Source: Robiginitomaculum sp.
GTDB lineage: Bacteria > Pseudomonadota > Alphaproteobacteria > Caulobacterales > Maricaulaceae
Direction: 5' to 3'
Assembly (NCBI GenBank): GCA_015485335.1
Contig: WFTT01000134.1
Location: 1 to 39,713, forward strand
DNA length: 39,713 nucleotides
Under the pieces are notes generated by a model, which saw nothing but the letters and a program-made list of their open reading frames with translations, did not search any database and was not told the DNA's origin. The stretch's first letter is position 1; every line of letters starts with the position of its first letter. Below, piece by piece: positions 25,114 through 33,618 of the stretch. Position numbers and translations under genes: made by a program.

Positions 25114-25982
25114 TGCGGCGCGTCCGGGCTAAGCGCTATCTTTGCCTTGCGTTTCAGGCGATCAATATAGCGGCGCAGGGCTGCATCATCACGTTCATCC
25201 AGATAGGCCGCCCGGGCCTGATCTTGTACGCTGGACAGTTCTGGAATGCGCGCCCGGGTCCGGTTTACCAGATAGAGCCGCCAAACCCCGTTTTTATCCT
25301 GGATCCAGGGAGACCATTGCCCGGTGGACAGGCTGTTCAATGCGGCCAACGGACCTGGACCAACATAATCTTTCAGTTTTTGTGGGGGGATCAATCCATT
25401 GGGCACGGGGGGCGTTTGCCCGCCAAAGCGCTGGCGCAGATCCTCCGGGCTGGCCCCTTCCTTGAGGGCCTGGTCAAAGGCGTCCATTTGTGCGCTGGCA
25501 TTTTGCTGGGGAATGAAAATGGCTTTGACAAAAATGCGCGCCGGGCGGCCAAAGCGGGTCTTGTTCTGAAAATAGAAATCCCGCAGACGTGCCGGGCTGA
25601 TCGGTTTGGCACGGCTGCGCGTGATCACATCCTTGGTCACCGCGCCAACCAAGGCATTGCGCAAGGTGGGGTCTTCTTCGGCCAGTCCCCGGTTCAGGGC
25701 GCGCTGGACCAGTAATTCCTCCTCGATCAGCCTTTGCATGATCACGGCTTTGTCTTCATTGCTCAGCACATTGCGTTTGCCCGCCGAAACCGCATTCAGT
25801 GCCCGTGCCAGATCGGCGCGCAGGATAACCGCGTCGTTAACCCGGGCCACGGCGCCCGGAGGTAGGGCGCTGTTGGTAAATTCACCGCCGGTCAGGGCGC
25901 TCAAGGACGCCATCGCCAGCCCGCCAATAATGCCGCCCAGAAACAACAGGCGCCGCCATGGCGGTGATTCAGTTTTGCTCAA
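25110..25982 (-). CDS. Parvulin-like peptidyl-prolyl cis-trans isomerase, membrane-anchored
   Basis: A protein of about 290 residues with one N-terminal hydrophobic segment (about 11-30), a SurA/PpiD-like helical N-domain (ARVNDAVILRADLARAL, about 46-62; EDKAVIMQRLIEEELLVQRA, about 77-95) and a PpiC-type rotamase region (about 148-245) that is rather diverged. It probably works in the periplasm as a foldase. Start: the frame is open to 26096 inside the preceding gene, but the TTG at 25982 overlaps the stop of the DUF3604 gene and has AAGGA about 11 nt upstream, so I choose it. Its stop overlaps the HupE start (ATGA). The tight packing suggests it helps fold one of its operon partners. Confidence 0.85.
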   Translation of the reverse strand: MSKTESPPWRRLLFLGGIIGGLAMASLSALTGGEFTNSALPPGAVARVNDAVILRADLARALNAVSAGKRNVLSNEDKAVIMQRLIEEELLVQRALNRGLAEEDPTLRNALVGAVTKDVITRSRAKPISPARLRDFYFQNKTRFGRPARIFVKAIFIPQQNASAQMDAFDQALKEGASPEDLRQRFGGQTPPVPNGLIPPQKLKDYVGPGPLAALNSLSTGQWSPWIQDKNGVWRLYLVNRTRARIPELSSVQDQARAAYLDERDDAALRRYIDRLKRKAKIALSPDAPQ

Positions 25983-28251
25983 GGCTAGAGGTTTCCTTAT
26001 TCTTGGCGACGGCTCGCAAGGAAATAGGCGAAGACCAGGCGCGGTTTTCCACATCCGCCAGACAATTATCGCTGGCCGGGGTGCGATAGTCCCCATAGCA
26101 CGGATTCACCGCTACGCATTTGCCGTTTTCATCAAAAATACAGCGCAAATTGGCCCCGTTTATGGTTGGGGTGGCCTCTTGAATGGCGCGCACATAATAA
26201 AGGGCATCGCGCCCGCCGGCCAGAAAGTCCGGGTCATCAAATTCCACCGTACAGCCTTGGCCCTGATCATCACAGGGAATGCTTTTCCAATTGTCATGGA
26301 TCAGGTTTTCCACTGGCTCGCCGGCAACCATTTGCGGGGTGATTTTTACCACCTCAATGCGCACGATTTTCAGGCGTTCATCGGAGGGGTTATAGCATTC
26401 CCCCCGACACAGCTTGCCCAGACGATCCGCAGGCAGGCCGTCGGCGGCAAAATCCGGGCAGCCCGGTTTTTGTTTAAAGGCCCCGGCGGCGCGAACCCGA
26501 AAATGTGGGGTGTCGTTCATATCCAACTGGCTGCCCATGGGGTATGCCTTGCCGTCCTTGTCCATCATGTCAAACCACAACAAAATACGCGGTCCCGAGG
26601 TGCCATAGGTTTCGCGGTGTTGCAGGGCGTCCCAGACCGCGCCGCGGCTGCGCCCCGTTGAATGCACTGCAGTTAGGCCACCGGTACTGAAAAAACTGGC
26701 CTGACGTTCAAGTTCCAATAACTGAAACCCGGCATTGGCAAACACGCTATCGCGGGTAATGGGCAAAGGCGTGGCCAGCTTTTCCTTGGTGGGAAAGAGC
26801 TGTTGACGCCATTTTTCGTTGATCACGCCGGCCGCTTCGGTATTGCGGGTGCGTGAATAGGCCTTATAGCCAGTGCCAGGCCGGGCGCGGTGATTGTCCG
26901 AAGCCGCAACAAATCCCCAGTTAAAGCGGGTGGGTTTGTCGGCCCCTTTGTCAAAATTACTGATCGCCAGGCCATATTGCACCGACACGGCGGGGCGGGA
27001 ATTAAAAGCAGGCAAAAAGCAATCGGTGCACTGGCCCGCGTCCAGCCATTCCGAAGGCTCTTCGCCGGAGATGATGGTATGCCCGGCCACGCCCAAATTG
27101 GCATAAGAAGCGCGGGTTTTAATGGCGCGGGCCTCGCATTCTTCTGGGGTTTCGCCGGCCTTCATGCACCGGCTGCGGATGATCTCGCCAGCTTGCCAGC
27201 AAGAGGGTAGATAATTGGCCGAAGGCCTGGGGCAGGTGGCCACCAGCCCCTTGTCATCAACTATGGTGATGGCGCGCCAGGGGCGGTATTCTTCGGAATT
27301 GCCGTGACCGGACATGATCTCGATCAGGGTTTGCTTTTCCGGGTGCATTTTGGCTTTCAGCTGTTTGTCAAAACTGGTGCCCGGCGGCGTATAAAATCCC
27401 CAAGTGGTGCCATGGGGGATCAGCAGATAATTCAGCTTTTGCGAGTTAAGCCGCGTGACCAGCTCGCCGGGATCCGCGGCCAACTCATAACAATTGGGGG
27501 GCAGGTCAACCGAAGACAGGTTCGGATCACAATCAGGTACCGCGCGAATTTCAGAGGCATAGGTGCGAAAGTCGTAATAATCCTGGCGGTGTTTGAAATC
27601 CGCCAGCGATACGCGCCAGTCCATACTGGTTGCCGATTTGCGAATGGTCTGGCTTGCCGGACCCGCCGCCGCAATGGGGCGCAGGCTGATCTGATCATCA
27701 TCCAGGCCTTTAAAAATTACGTTCTTATGGCCGTAATGATCCATGGGGGTGCGGCCAACTTGCGACCATTCAAAGCCCATAAAGGCCACGATGTCGGGAT
27801 TGGCCGGATCGCCGGCGCGGGCATTGCACTGGCGGATGCTGTCCTTGGTCTCGGCCCATCGTGCCGGGGTGGAGGCCTCGGCATGGTCGTTGATCGACCA
27901 GAAATCGATGGCCGAGCAATAGCGGGCAAAATCACAGGCATCGGCCATGGGGTGTGAACCCTCGCCGCCATAAATCGGCAAAGACCACAAAAAAGCATCG
28001 GTGGAAAAGGTGGTATGGACGTGCAAATCGCCAAACAGGATTTGTTTGGGGGCATCCTCGCCAAGCTCGGCGGCGCTAAGCGCTTGTTTAACTTCGCGCG
28101 CTTTGATGACCTTTGCCGGTACCGTCTTGCCAGCAATTTCGCCGGTGCTGCGGTGTTTGCCATACCAGTTCTGTTTGGCGCCATACAGGTAAACGCCGCC
28201 GCCAAGGATTATGGCCAGCAAAGCAAACCCAATAAATTTTACGATACGCAT
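25969..28251 (-). CDS. DUF3604 family protein (PHP-type metal-dependent hydrolase)
   Basis: A 760-residue exported protein: an N-terminal anchor or uncleaved signal (about residues 5-23) then a large DUF3604 domain. The PHP-like metal motifs are visible: H77 and H79 in FGDLHVHTTFSTDA, H123 in INDHAEAS, LIPHGTTWG, and ASDNHRARPGTG near the end of the metal-site region. Cysteines occur in pairs (CTDC, CRGEC, CDDQGQGC), consistent with periplasmic disulfides. PHP proteins hydrolyse phosphoesters; for DUF3604 the substrate is not established to my knowledge. First gene of the three-gene operon with PPIase and HupE. The catalytic fold assignment is firm; the reaction is not. Confidence 0.92.
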   Translation of the reverse strand: MRIVKFIGFALLAIILGGGVYLYGAKQNWYGKHRSTGEIAGKTVPAKVIKAREVKQALSAAELGEDAPKQILFGDLHVHTTFSTDAFLWSLPIYGGEGSHPMADACDFARYCSAIDFWSINDHAEASTPARWAETKDSIRQCNARAGDPANPDIVAFMGFEWSQVGRTPMDHYGHKNVIFKGLDDDQISLRPIAAAGPASQTIRKSATSMDWRVSLADFKHRQDYYDFRTYASEIRAVPDCDPNLSSVDLPPNCYELAADPGELVTRLNSQKLNYLLIPHGTTWGFYTPPGTSFDKQLKAKMHPEKQTLIEIMSGHGNSEEYRPWRAITIVDDKGLVATCPRPSANYLPSCWQAGEIIRSRCMKAGETPEECEARAIKTRASYANLGVAGHTIISGEEPSEWLDAGQCTDCFLPAFNSRPAVSVQYGLAISNFDKGADKPTRFNWGFVAASDNHRARPGTGYKAYSRTRNTEAAGVINEKWRQQLFPTKEKLATPLPITRDSVFANAGFQLLELERQASFFSTGGLTAVHSTGRSRGAVWDALQHRETYGTSGPRILLWFDMMDKDGKAYPMGSQLDMNDTPHFRVRAAGAFKQKPGCPDFAADGLPADRLGKLCRGECYNPSDERLKIVRIEVVKITPQMVAGEPVENLIHDNWKSIPCDDQGQGCTVEFDDPDFLAGGRDALYYVRAIQEATPTINGANLRCIFDENGKCVAVNPCYGDYRTPASDNCLADVENRAWSSPISLRAVAKNKETSSLEQN

Positions 28252-28356
28252 GTCAGTCTCCCCAATTGCCTATAAATTAGGGCGATGCGGGGCGCGCTGG
28301 CAAGTTAAACCAGTTTAAAATGAAAATAAGTTTTCAAAATGACGTGAAAACGCTCA

Positions 28357-29529
28357 TCAACCGCTTTGGGCAAACAGCTCGCGGCCAATAAGCCAGCGGC
28401 GAATCTCCGAGGTGCCGGCGCCAATTTCATAGAGCTTGGCATCGCGCAGCAAACGCCCGGTGGGGTATTCGTTGATATAGCCGTTCCCGCCCAAGATTTG
28501 TATGGCCTCCAGCGCCATCCAGGTGGCGGCCTCGGCGGCATAAAGAATGGCCCCGGCGGCATCCATGCGCGTGGTCTTGCCACGGTCACAGGCCTGCGCC
28601 ACCGCGTAAACATAGGCCCGTGCGGTGTTCATGCGCACATACATATCAGCCAGCTTGCCCTGGATCAGCTGAAATTCGCCTATGGCCTGGCCGAACTGTT
28701 TGCGCTCGTGCACATAGGGCAAAACGATATCCATACAGTTTTGCATCAGGCCCAATGGCCCGGCGGCCAGCACCGTGCGCTCATAATCCAGACCGGACAT
28801 CAGCACTTTAACGCCGCCGCCCAGTGGTCCCATGACATTAGCGGCAGGCACTTCACAGTCTTCAAAGACCAGTTCACCGGTATCGGAGCCACGCATGCCC
28901 AGCTTGTCGAGTTTCTGGGCGGTGGAAAATCCCGGCATGCCTTTTTCAATCAGAAAGGCGGTAATGCCGCGCGATCCTGCCTCCGGATCAGTTTTGGCAT
29001 AAACCACCAATACATCGGCCCCTGGCCCGTTGGTGATCCACATCTTTGTGCCATTCAGCACATAGACATCGCCTTTTTTCTCGGCCTTCAGGCGCATGGA
29101 AACCACATCAGAGCCGGCCCCGGTTTCGGACATGGCCAGGGCCCCCAGCTGTTCACCGGAAATCAGGCCGGGCAGGTATTTTTCTTTTTGTGCCGGGTTG
29201 GCCCATCGGCGGATCTGGTTGACGCACAGATTGGAATGCGCCCCATAAGATAGCCCAACCGAAGCCGAGGCGCGGCTGATCTCCTCCATGGCGATAACAT
29301 GTTCCAGATAGCCAAGGCCGGCACCGCCATCTTCTTCCTCAACGGTCAGGCCCAACAGGCCCAATTCGCCCATTTGAGGCCATAAATCCCGTGGAAAAAC
29401 ATTGCTTTCATCAATCTGGGCCGCCCGCGGGGCGATACAGTCTTCGGCAAAGTTATGCACGGTGTCGCGGATCATATCCGCGGTTTCACCGAGGTTGAAA
29501 TCAAAGGGGGTGATGGCGTTTGCACTCAT
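28357..29529 (-). CDS. ivd: Isovaleryl-CoA dehydrogenase
   Basis: FAD enzyme that oxidises isovaleryl-CoA to 3-methylcrotonyl-CoA in leucine breakdown. A 390-residue acyl-CoA dehydrogenase with [14 protein letters not shown] (132-145) and the C-terminal [33 protein letters not shown] region split around 352-384. The catalytic base sits at E250 in [19 protein letters not shown], the position peculiar to isovaleryl-CoA dehydrogenase, while the usual C-terminal catalytic Glu position is the glycine in YEIGAGTSE. That makes the assignment specific. The methylcrotonyl-CoA carboxylase genes that usually follow are not in this window. No close operon partners; 105 nt separate it from the DUF3604 gene. 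Confidence 0.95.
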   Translation of the reverse strand: MSANAITPFDFNLGETADMIRDTVHNFAEDCIAPRAAQIDESNVFPRDLWPQMGELGLLGLTVEEEDGGAGLGYLEHVIAMEEISRASASVGLSYGAHSNLCVNQIRRWANPAQKEKYLPGLISGEQLGALAMSETGAGSDVVSMRLKAEKKGDVYVLNGTKMWITNGPGADVLVVYAKTDPEAGSRGITAFLIEKGMPGFSTAQKLDKLGMRGSDTGELVFEDCEVPAANVMGPLGGGVKVLMSGLDYERTVLAAGPLGLMQNCMDIVLPYVHERKQFGQAIGEFQLIQGKLADMYVRMNTARAYVYAVAQACDRGKTTRMDAAGAILYAAEAATWMALEAIQILGGNGYINEYPTGRLLRDAKLYEIGAGTSEIRRWLIGRELFAQSG

Positions 29530-29681
29530 AAATTGGCGATAGCACGTGAAGAAAAATCATGCATCCTTTTTTTCATAATTCATGCAATTTGTCGCGCCCC
29601 CTTAAAGGTTTGCAAACCTAGTCTGTCAGCTTGGCTTTAATGAATTCACATCACAATAACGGGGTTATAGAGAGGTTCGTC

Positions 29682-31253
29682 ATGTCTGGGATTCAGCTTA
29701 TTTTCCATCGCGTTTACGGCTTTAAAGGCGCACAAAAAGGCAGTGTCGCGATTTATTTTGCGCTCAGCCTGATGGCAATAACCACCCTGATCGGCGTGGC
29801 CCTGGATTATGGTCGGGCCATGAATATGCGCGCCACCCTAGGGGCTGCGGCCGATGCAGCGGCACTGGCCACCGCGCATGACCCGGACATCTCGGCGAAA
29901 AACCTGCAAAAGCGTGCCGAGGCCTTTTTTCTGGCCAATACGCAAAACAGCACCTTTGGCGTAAACTACACCGTAAAAGCCAAGGAATTGCCTGACGGCA
30001 ATGGGGTGCATATTACGATTAATGCACAGATCGATACCACCCTGATGTCACTGGCCGGGGTTGATCATTTCAATGTCACTGCCGAAAGCGAGGCGGTGTA
30101 CAGCTCGAACAAGGTGGAACTGGCCCTGGTGCTGGATAATACCGGTTCCATGAGCAGCGGCAATAAAATCAAAACCCTGCGGACGGCCTCGTATGATCTG
30201 ATTGATCAATTGCTGCCCAATGGCAATCCGTCGGAAAACGTGAGAATCGGCATTGTGCCTTTTGACCTGGGCGTGAAAGTCGGTACCCAGTACAAGGGCG
30301 CCAATTGGATCAAATTCCCCAATAACGGGAATGGTAATGGCAATACCGGCGACAAGAAGAAAAAGAAGAAAAAGAAGAAAAAGAAGAAAAAAGACGGCAA
30401 GGACGACGATAAAGACGACGATCATGATGATGATGGTCACGACAATGACCATGGCGATGATGACGGCCATGACAATGGTGATGACGACGGTCACGATAAT
30501 GACCACGGCGATGATGACGGCCATGATAATGGTGACGACGATGGTCACGATAATGACCACGGCGATGATGACGGCCATGATAATGGTGACGATGACGATC
30601 ATGGCGATAATGGTGACGACGATGACGGCAATGGTGGCGCCAACGAAGGGCCGGAATGGAAAGGCTGTGTTGGTCCGCGTGAACCCAGTAAGGATGTTGA
30701 TGATTCATCTGCGACCGGTTTCTATAAGATTCCCGCCATTTATGATGACCAGACCCCTTGCGAGCTGGCCGCCATCCTGCCGCTTACCAATGATAAATCC
30801 GCGCTGAATAACAAGGTCAGCGAAATGAAGCCGGTCGGGTGGACCTATGTCCCCGAAGGGCTGGCCTGGGGCTGGCGTGTGCTTTCTTCGCCGGTGCCAT
30901 ATGACCAGGGCGCGTCTTACGCAGATCAGGACTGGAAAAAGGTTCTGGTGTTGATGACCGATGGTGAGAACACCGTCAAATGGTCCTGGAAAGATGGGTG
31001 GCCCAAGGCAAAGACCAATACCACCAAGACCAGTGGGGATCAGAAAACCAAAACCCTGTGCCGGAATATCAAGGATGAAGGCATCACGATTTATACCGTG
31101 GCCTTTCAGGTCAATTCCAGCAGCACCCGTAATATGCTGGAAGACTGTGCCAGCTCAGCGGATCATTATTTTGATGCCCAGAACAATTCGGCACTGGAAG
31201 CCGCCTTTGCCAAAATTGCCGGAGACATCAACAATTTGCGTCTCAGCAAATAG
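29682..31253 (+). CDS. TadE/TadG-like protein with von Willebrand A domain and repeat insertion
   Basis: A 523-residue protein with an N-terminal TadE/G-type segment (GSVAIYFALSLMAITTLIGVALDYGRAMN, split at 20-48), the usual anchor of Tad pilus minor components, and a von Willebrand A domain whose MIDAS starts at D152 in LVLDNTGSMSSG and ends at VLMTDGENT. Between them, roughly residues 225-320, lies an insertion: 13 consecutive lysines (225-237), then an Asp/His/Gly/Asn-rich stretch containing three 18-residue repeats (252-305). Start: the ATG at 29682 with AGAGG 7 nt upstream; a TTG at 29631 is unlikely. Probably surface-exposed and metal-binding. No other tad genes nearby. Convergent with the lysozyme-like gene (3-nt gap). 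Confidence 0.9.
   Translation: MSGIQLIFHRVYGFKGAQKGSVAIYFALSLMAITTLIGVALDYGRAMNMRATLGAAADAAALATAHDPDISAKNLQKRAEAFFLANTQNSTFGVNYTVKAKELPDGNGVHITINAQIDTTLMSLAGVDHFNVTAESEAVYSSNKVELALVLDNTGSMSSGNKIKTLRTASYDLIDQLLPNGNPSENVRIGIVPFDLGVKVGTQYKGANWIKFPNNGNGNGNTGDKKKKKKKKKKKKKDGKDDDKDDDHDDDGHDNDHGDDDGHDNGDDDGHDNDHGDDDGHDNGDDDGHDNDHGDDDGHDNGDDDDHGDNGDDDDGNGGANEGPEWKGCVGPREPSKDVDDSSATGFYKIPAIYDDQTPCELAAILPLTNDKSALNNKVSEMKPVGWTYVPEGLAWGWRVLSSPVPYDQGASYADQDWKKVLVLMTDGENTVKWSWKDGWPKAKTNTTKTSGDQKTKTLCRNIKDEGITIYTVAFQVNSSSTRNMLEDCASSADHYFDAQNNSALEAAFAKIAGDINNLRLSK
30354..30392. repeat. Poly-lysine codon repeat (period 9)
   Basis: Thirteen lysine codons in a row, built as four copies of AAGAAGAAA plus a final AAA, inside the TadG-like gene. 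The 9-bp periodicity and purine-only top strand make it a likely slippage site; gain or loss of units keeps the frame. Confidence 0.9.
30435..30596. repeat. 54-bp tandem repeat, three copies, coding for GHDNDHGDDDGHDNGDDD
   Basis: Three head-to-tail 54-bp units begin at 30435, 30489 and 30543 and differ only at a few mostly synonymous positions. Each encodes the 18-residue unit GHDNDHGDDDGHDNGDDD, and degenerate Asp-rich sequence extends on both sides (about 30393-30640). The strong acidic and His content suggests Ca2+ or transition-metal binding. The near-identical copies point to recent expansion. Confidence 0.93.
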
Positions 31254-31256
31254 GGC

Positions 31257-32576
31257 CTAGCGGTTTAACCGTCTGAGCAGATAATAGGCGCTGACCACCA
31301 CCAGCAAGACCCCCAGAAAGGCTTGCCCTGGTCCTTTGGCCAGTTCCAGATTGGTAGTGATGCTGTCTGCATTCTGGATTTGCCATAACCCGCCCAAGGT
31401 CATGGCGATCCCGATAATACCCATAAGAATGAATATGATACGGCCCCGGTCATAGGCGGGCTGAAAATCACCGCTGTCGGGGGTGATCTGGGCATCGGTC
31501 AACAGGGTTTGCGGGTCCAGGTCGGTCTCGTCATAGACCGGCTCGTCATAGGCAAACGGCTCAACCCCTTCATTGGAGGCATCATAATGGATGGTTGGCT
31601 GTGGGTCGGCCTCATAAGGCTCCAGCAAAATACCGTCCTGATCCACAAGAGGCGGGGTTTCTTCTTCGACTTCTTCTTTATGTACATCCGCTGGGGGCAG
31701 ATCCTGTGCCGGGATCTGGTCTTCGGCCTGCAATTGCAGAACCTCGTCATGGGGCTCGTCTGCATCTTCGGCCGCAATGGTTTCCAGGCGACCGGTGATT
31801 TGCTCGGCGATTTCCGCCATCGGGCTGGCATCCGGCGCCTCGGTCACCGTTTCGGGGGCATCGCTTTCTGTTGGGGATGTTTCGATTTCGAACGCTTCAT
31901 CCAGAGACACCAGATCTTCCTGTGTCTCACTTGCCTCCATAGGCGCAGGAGGAGTCGCCACAGCAGGGGTGGGCGTGCCGGCGGCGCTTTCAATAATGGT
32001 ATCGCCATTGCCATTCAGATCAAACATGACCTTTAACGGCGTTTCGGCGCGTTGTTCGCTGGCCATTTGTGTATCGCACAAGGGGGGCAATTGCGGGGTG
32101 GGCGCAATCACACTGGCCTCGGGGGAGGCCAGGAAGAGGGCTTTTTCGGCGGCACGGCGACGCACCAGAGCGTCCACCACAATGGTTTCCCCGTTCAGGC
32201 TGGCCCGGCGCCAAGCATCAAAACCGGCGGCCGCGGCCACCGGACAGCCTTCGTTCAGGCGGCGCAAAACAGAACTGGACTGAAAATGCTCCAGCCCAAT
32301 ATTAAAGGTCAGGGAGACTAGGGCATCGAACTGGTTCTGGCTGAGCGGGGCATAAATCAGGTCGCACAGCGGTCCTTCCAGCTGTTTGACGTCCCAGCGC
32401 AGCAAATCCGATGCGTCGTTTTTGCTGATTTGTGTGCCTTTTCGGGCCGAAACCGTGTGGCCATAGCCAACCACCCAGCCACCATTGGCCAAAGGGGCCG
32501 CCTTGGCCCGAAAGCCTTCAAACGCCTTGATCAGTTCAAACCCAGTGGGTGATGTTACATATCGAGCCATTGCCAT
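31257..32576 (-). CDS. GH24 lysozyme-like protein with acidic linker and C-terminal membrane anchor
   Basis: A 439-residue protein. The N-terminal lysozyme-like (phage T4/lambda-R21 type, GH24) domain covers about 1-150: the catalytic Glu is E20 in IKAFEGFRAKAAP, followed by GYGHT (37-41), SQNQFDALVSLTFNIG and ALVRRRAAEKALFL. Aligned to T4 lysozyme by eye, the Asp20 and Thr26 equivalents are L29 and V35, so the usual Glu-Asp-Thr set is incomplete. A long Asp/Glu/Pro-rich linker (about 180-365) leads to two C-terminal hydrophobic helices (about 372-395 and 415-434). There is no N-terminal signal peptide, so the domain would face the cytoplasm unless exported another way. The two ATGs (32576, 32570) are equally possible. 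Confidence 0.88.
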   Translation of the reverse strand: MAMARYVTSPTGFELIKAFEGFRAKAAPLANGGWVVGYGHTVSARKGTQISKNDASDLLRWDVKQLEGPLCDLIYAPLSQNQFDALVSLTFNIGLEHFQSSSVLRRLNEGCPVAAAAGFDAWRRASLNGETIVVDALVRRRAAEKALFLASPEASVIAPTPQLPPLCDTQMASEQRAETPLKVMFDLNGNGDTIIESAAGTPTPAVATPPAPMEASETQEDLVSLDEAFEIETSPTESDAPETVTEAPDASPMAEIAEQITGRLETIAAEDADEPHDEVLQLQAEDQIPAQDLPPADVHKEEVEEETPPLVDQDGILLEPYEADPQPTIHYDASNEGVEPFAYDEPVYDETDLDPQTLLTDAQITPDSGDFQPAYDRGRIIFILMGIIGIAMTLGGLWQIQNADSITTNLELAKGPGQAFLGVLLVVVSAYYLLRRLNR

Positions 32577-32652
32577 GCCGTATCAAACCGGGACAGGTAG
32601 GAAGCATCCCGCATCAGACTTTGCAAAGGTCAGGCCGTTTTGGGGCCGCGGA

Positions 32653-33597
32653 TCAGTCGGTGGGGCCGGGGCGCCAGACGTCGGTTTCGGCAATGGCGGT
32701 AAAGGGGGCAAAAAAGCCACCACCGGAACCGCCGCCAATAAGATAGATGGCACCGTTAAGCGACACGGCCGCGGCGCCGGTGCGCGGTGCCGGCAGAGGT
32801 TCGGCTTCGGTCCAGGTCTTTGTCTCAAGGTCCAGCACCCAATGATCGGCAAGGGACATGCCTCGCCCACCACTGCGGCCACCCAGAACATGGATTTTCC
32901 CATTCAAAGCGGTAATGGCATGGCCAGAACGGGCGCTTGGCAGCGCGGGGCCTTCGGCCCAACTGGCCGTATTGGTGTCAAAGATATGCACCGCCGCCAC
33001 AGGATTGGCCGCAGGGCCCCCGCCGATAACATAAATATTGGTTCCCATAACCACTGCTGCCAGATCCCGGCTGTCGGTCAGGCCCTGTTCCAAAATGCTC
33101 CATTGGCGTTCAACAGGATCAAATACAAACAGCTTTTCAGAATCCGGGCCGGTGCCGCCAAAGGCATAAAGCTTGCCCGCCGCCGCTACCAGGGCAAAGC
33201 TGGACCGGGGGGAGGGCATGCTGGGCCCTTGAATCCAGTCATCCTCAACCGGGTCAAATTCCCACATGCGTTCGGTGGGGTGTCCATCGGTGTCGGCGGC
33301 ATAGCCTCCCGCAGCATAGATTTTACCGTTCAATACCGCCATGCCAAAGGATTCCAGCCCCACCGGCAGATCCGCATCAATGCGCCATCCACCCATGCCG
33401 GGCTGATAGGTTTCGGTATTGCCCAGCGGCATCAAAATACCAGAGCCGCCAACCGCATAAACCTTGTTTCCCAATACGGCCGCGCTCAGGCCGGCCCGGC
33501 CGGTCTGCAGGGGCGCGCCGGCGGTCCAGTTGCCGGCTTGTGCCAAAGACAGGGACGCAAGCCATATTAAGGAACTCAAGACAAATGCGTACCGCAT
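32653..33597 (-). CDS. Exported Kelch-repeat beta-propeller protein
   Basis: A 314-residue protein with a signal peptide (cleavage after LSLAQA, about residue 22) and six Kelch repeats, each with the pattern R-(x)-aliphatic...G-x-(I/V)-Y-(A/V)-x-GG: examples are GNKVYAVGGSG, NGKIYAAGGYA, AGKLYAFGGTG, GTNIYVIGGGP, NGKIHVLGGRS and NGAIYLIGGGS. Six blades make a closed propeller. Homologues range from sialate mutarotase-like enzymes to binding proteins, and nothing here decides between them. Start: GTG at 33603 is possible, but the ATG at 33597 has a full GGAGG at 5-nt spacing. It lies 21 nt after mgtE on the same strand, so it may be co-transcribed. Confidence 0.9.
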   Translation of the reverse strand: MRYAFVLSSLIWLASLSLAQAGNWTAGAPLQTGRAGLSAAVLGNKVYAVGGSGILMPLGNTETYQPGMGGWRIDADLPVGLESFGMAVLNGKIYAAGGYAADTDGHPTERMWEFDPVEDDWIQGPSMPSPRSSFALVAAAGKLYAFGGTGPDSEKLFVFDPVERQWSILEQGLTDSRDLAAVVMGTNIYVIGGGPAANPVAAVHIFDTNTASWAEGPALPSARSGHAITALNGKIHVLGGRSGGRGMSLADHWVLDLETKTWTEAEPLPAPRTGAAAVSLNGAIYLIGGGSGGGFFAPFTAIAETDVWRPGPTD

Positions 33598-33618
33598 AAA
33601 CACCTCCGAAAAATAACC

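Noticed and set aside
30435-30596. Regular repeats that could suggest a CRISPR array
   Set aside because: The 54-bp units are directly adjacent with no spacers, keep one reading frame and encode a clear peptide repeat.
30048-30602. A 184-residue, extremely hydrophobic Ile/Val-rich open frame on the minus strand
   Set aside because: It is the mirror image of the Asp/His and poly-Lys repeat codons of the TadG-like gene. The hydrophobic run is forced by the complement of GAC/GAT/CAT codons, and there is no ribosome binding site.
32485-33570. A 361-codon plus-strand open frame opposite the lysozyme-like and Kelch genes
   Set aside because: It is antisense to two well-supported genes, has no domain signature, and its length reflects the GC-rich codon bias of those genes.
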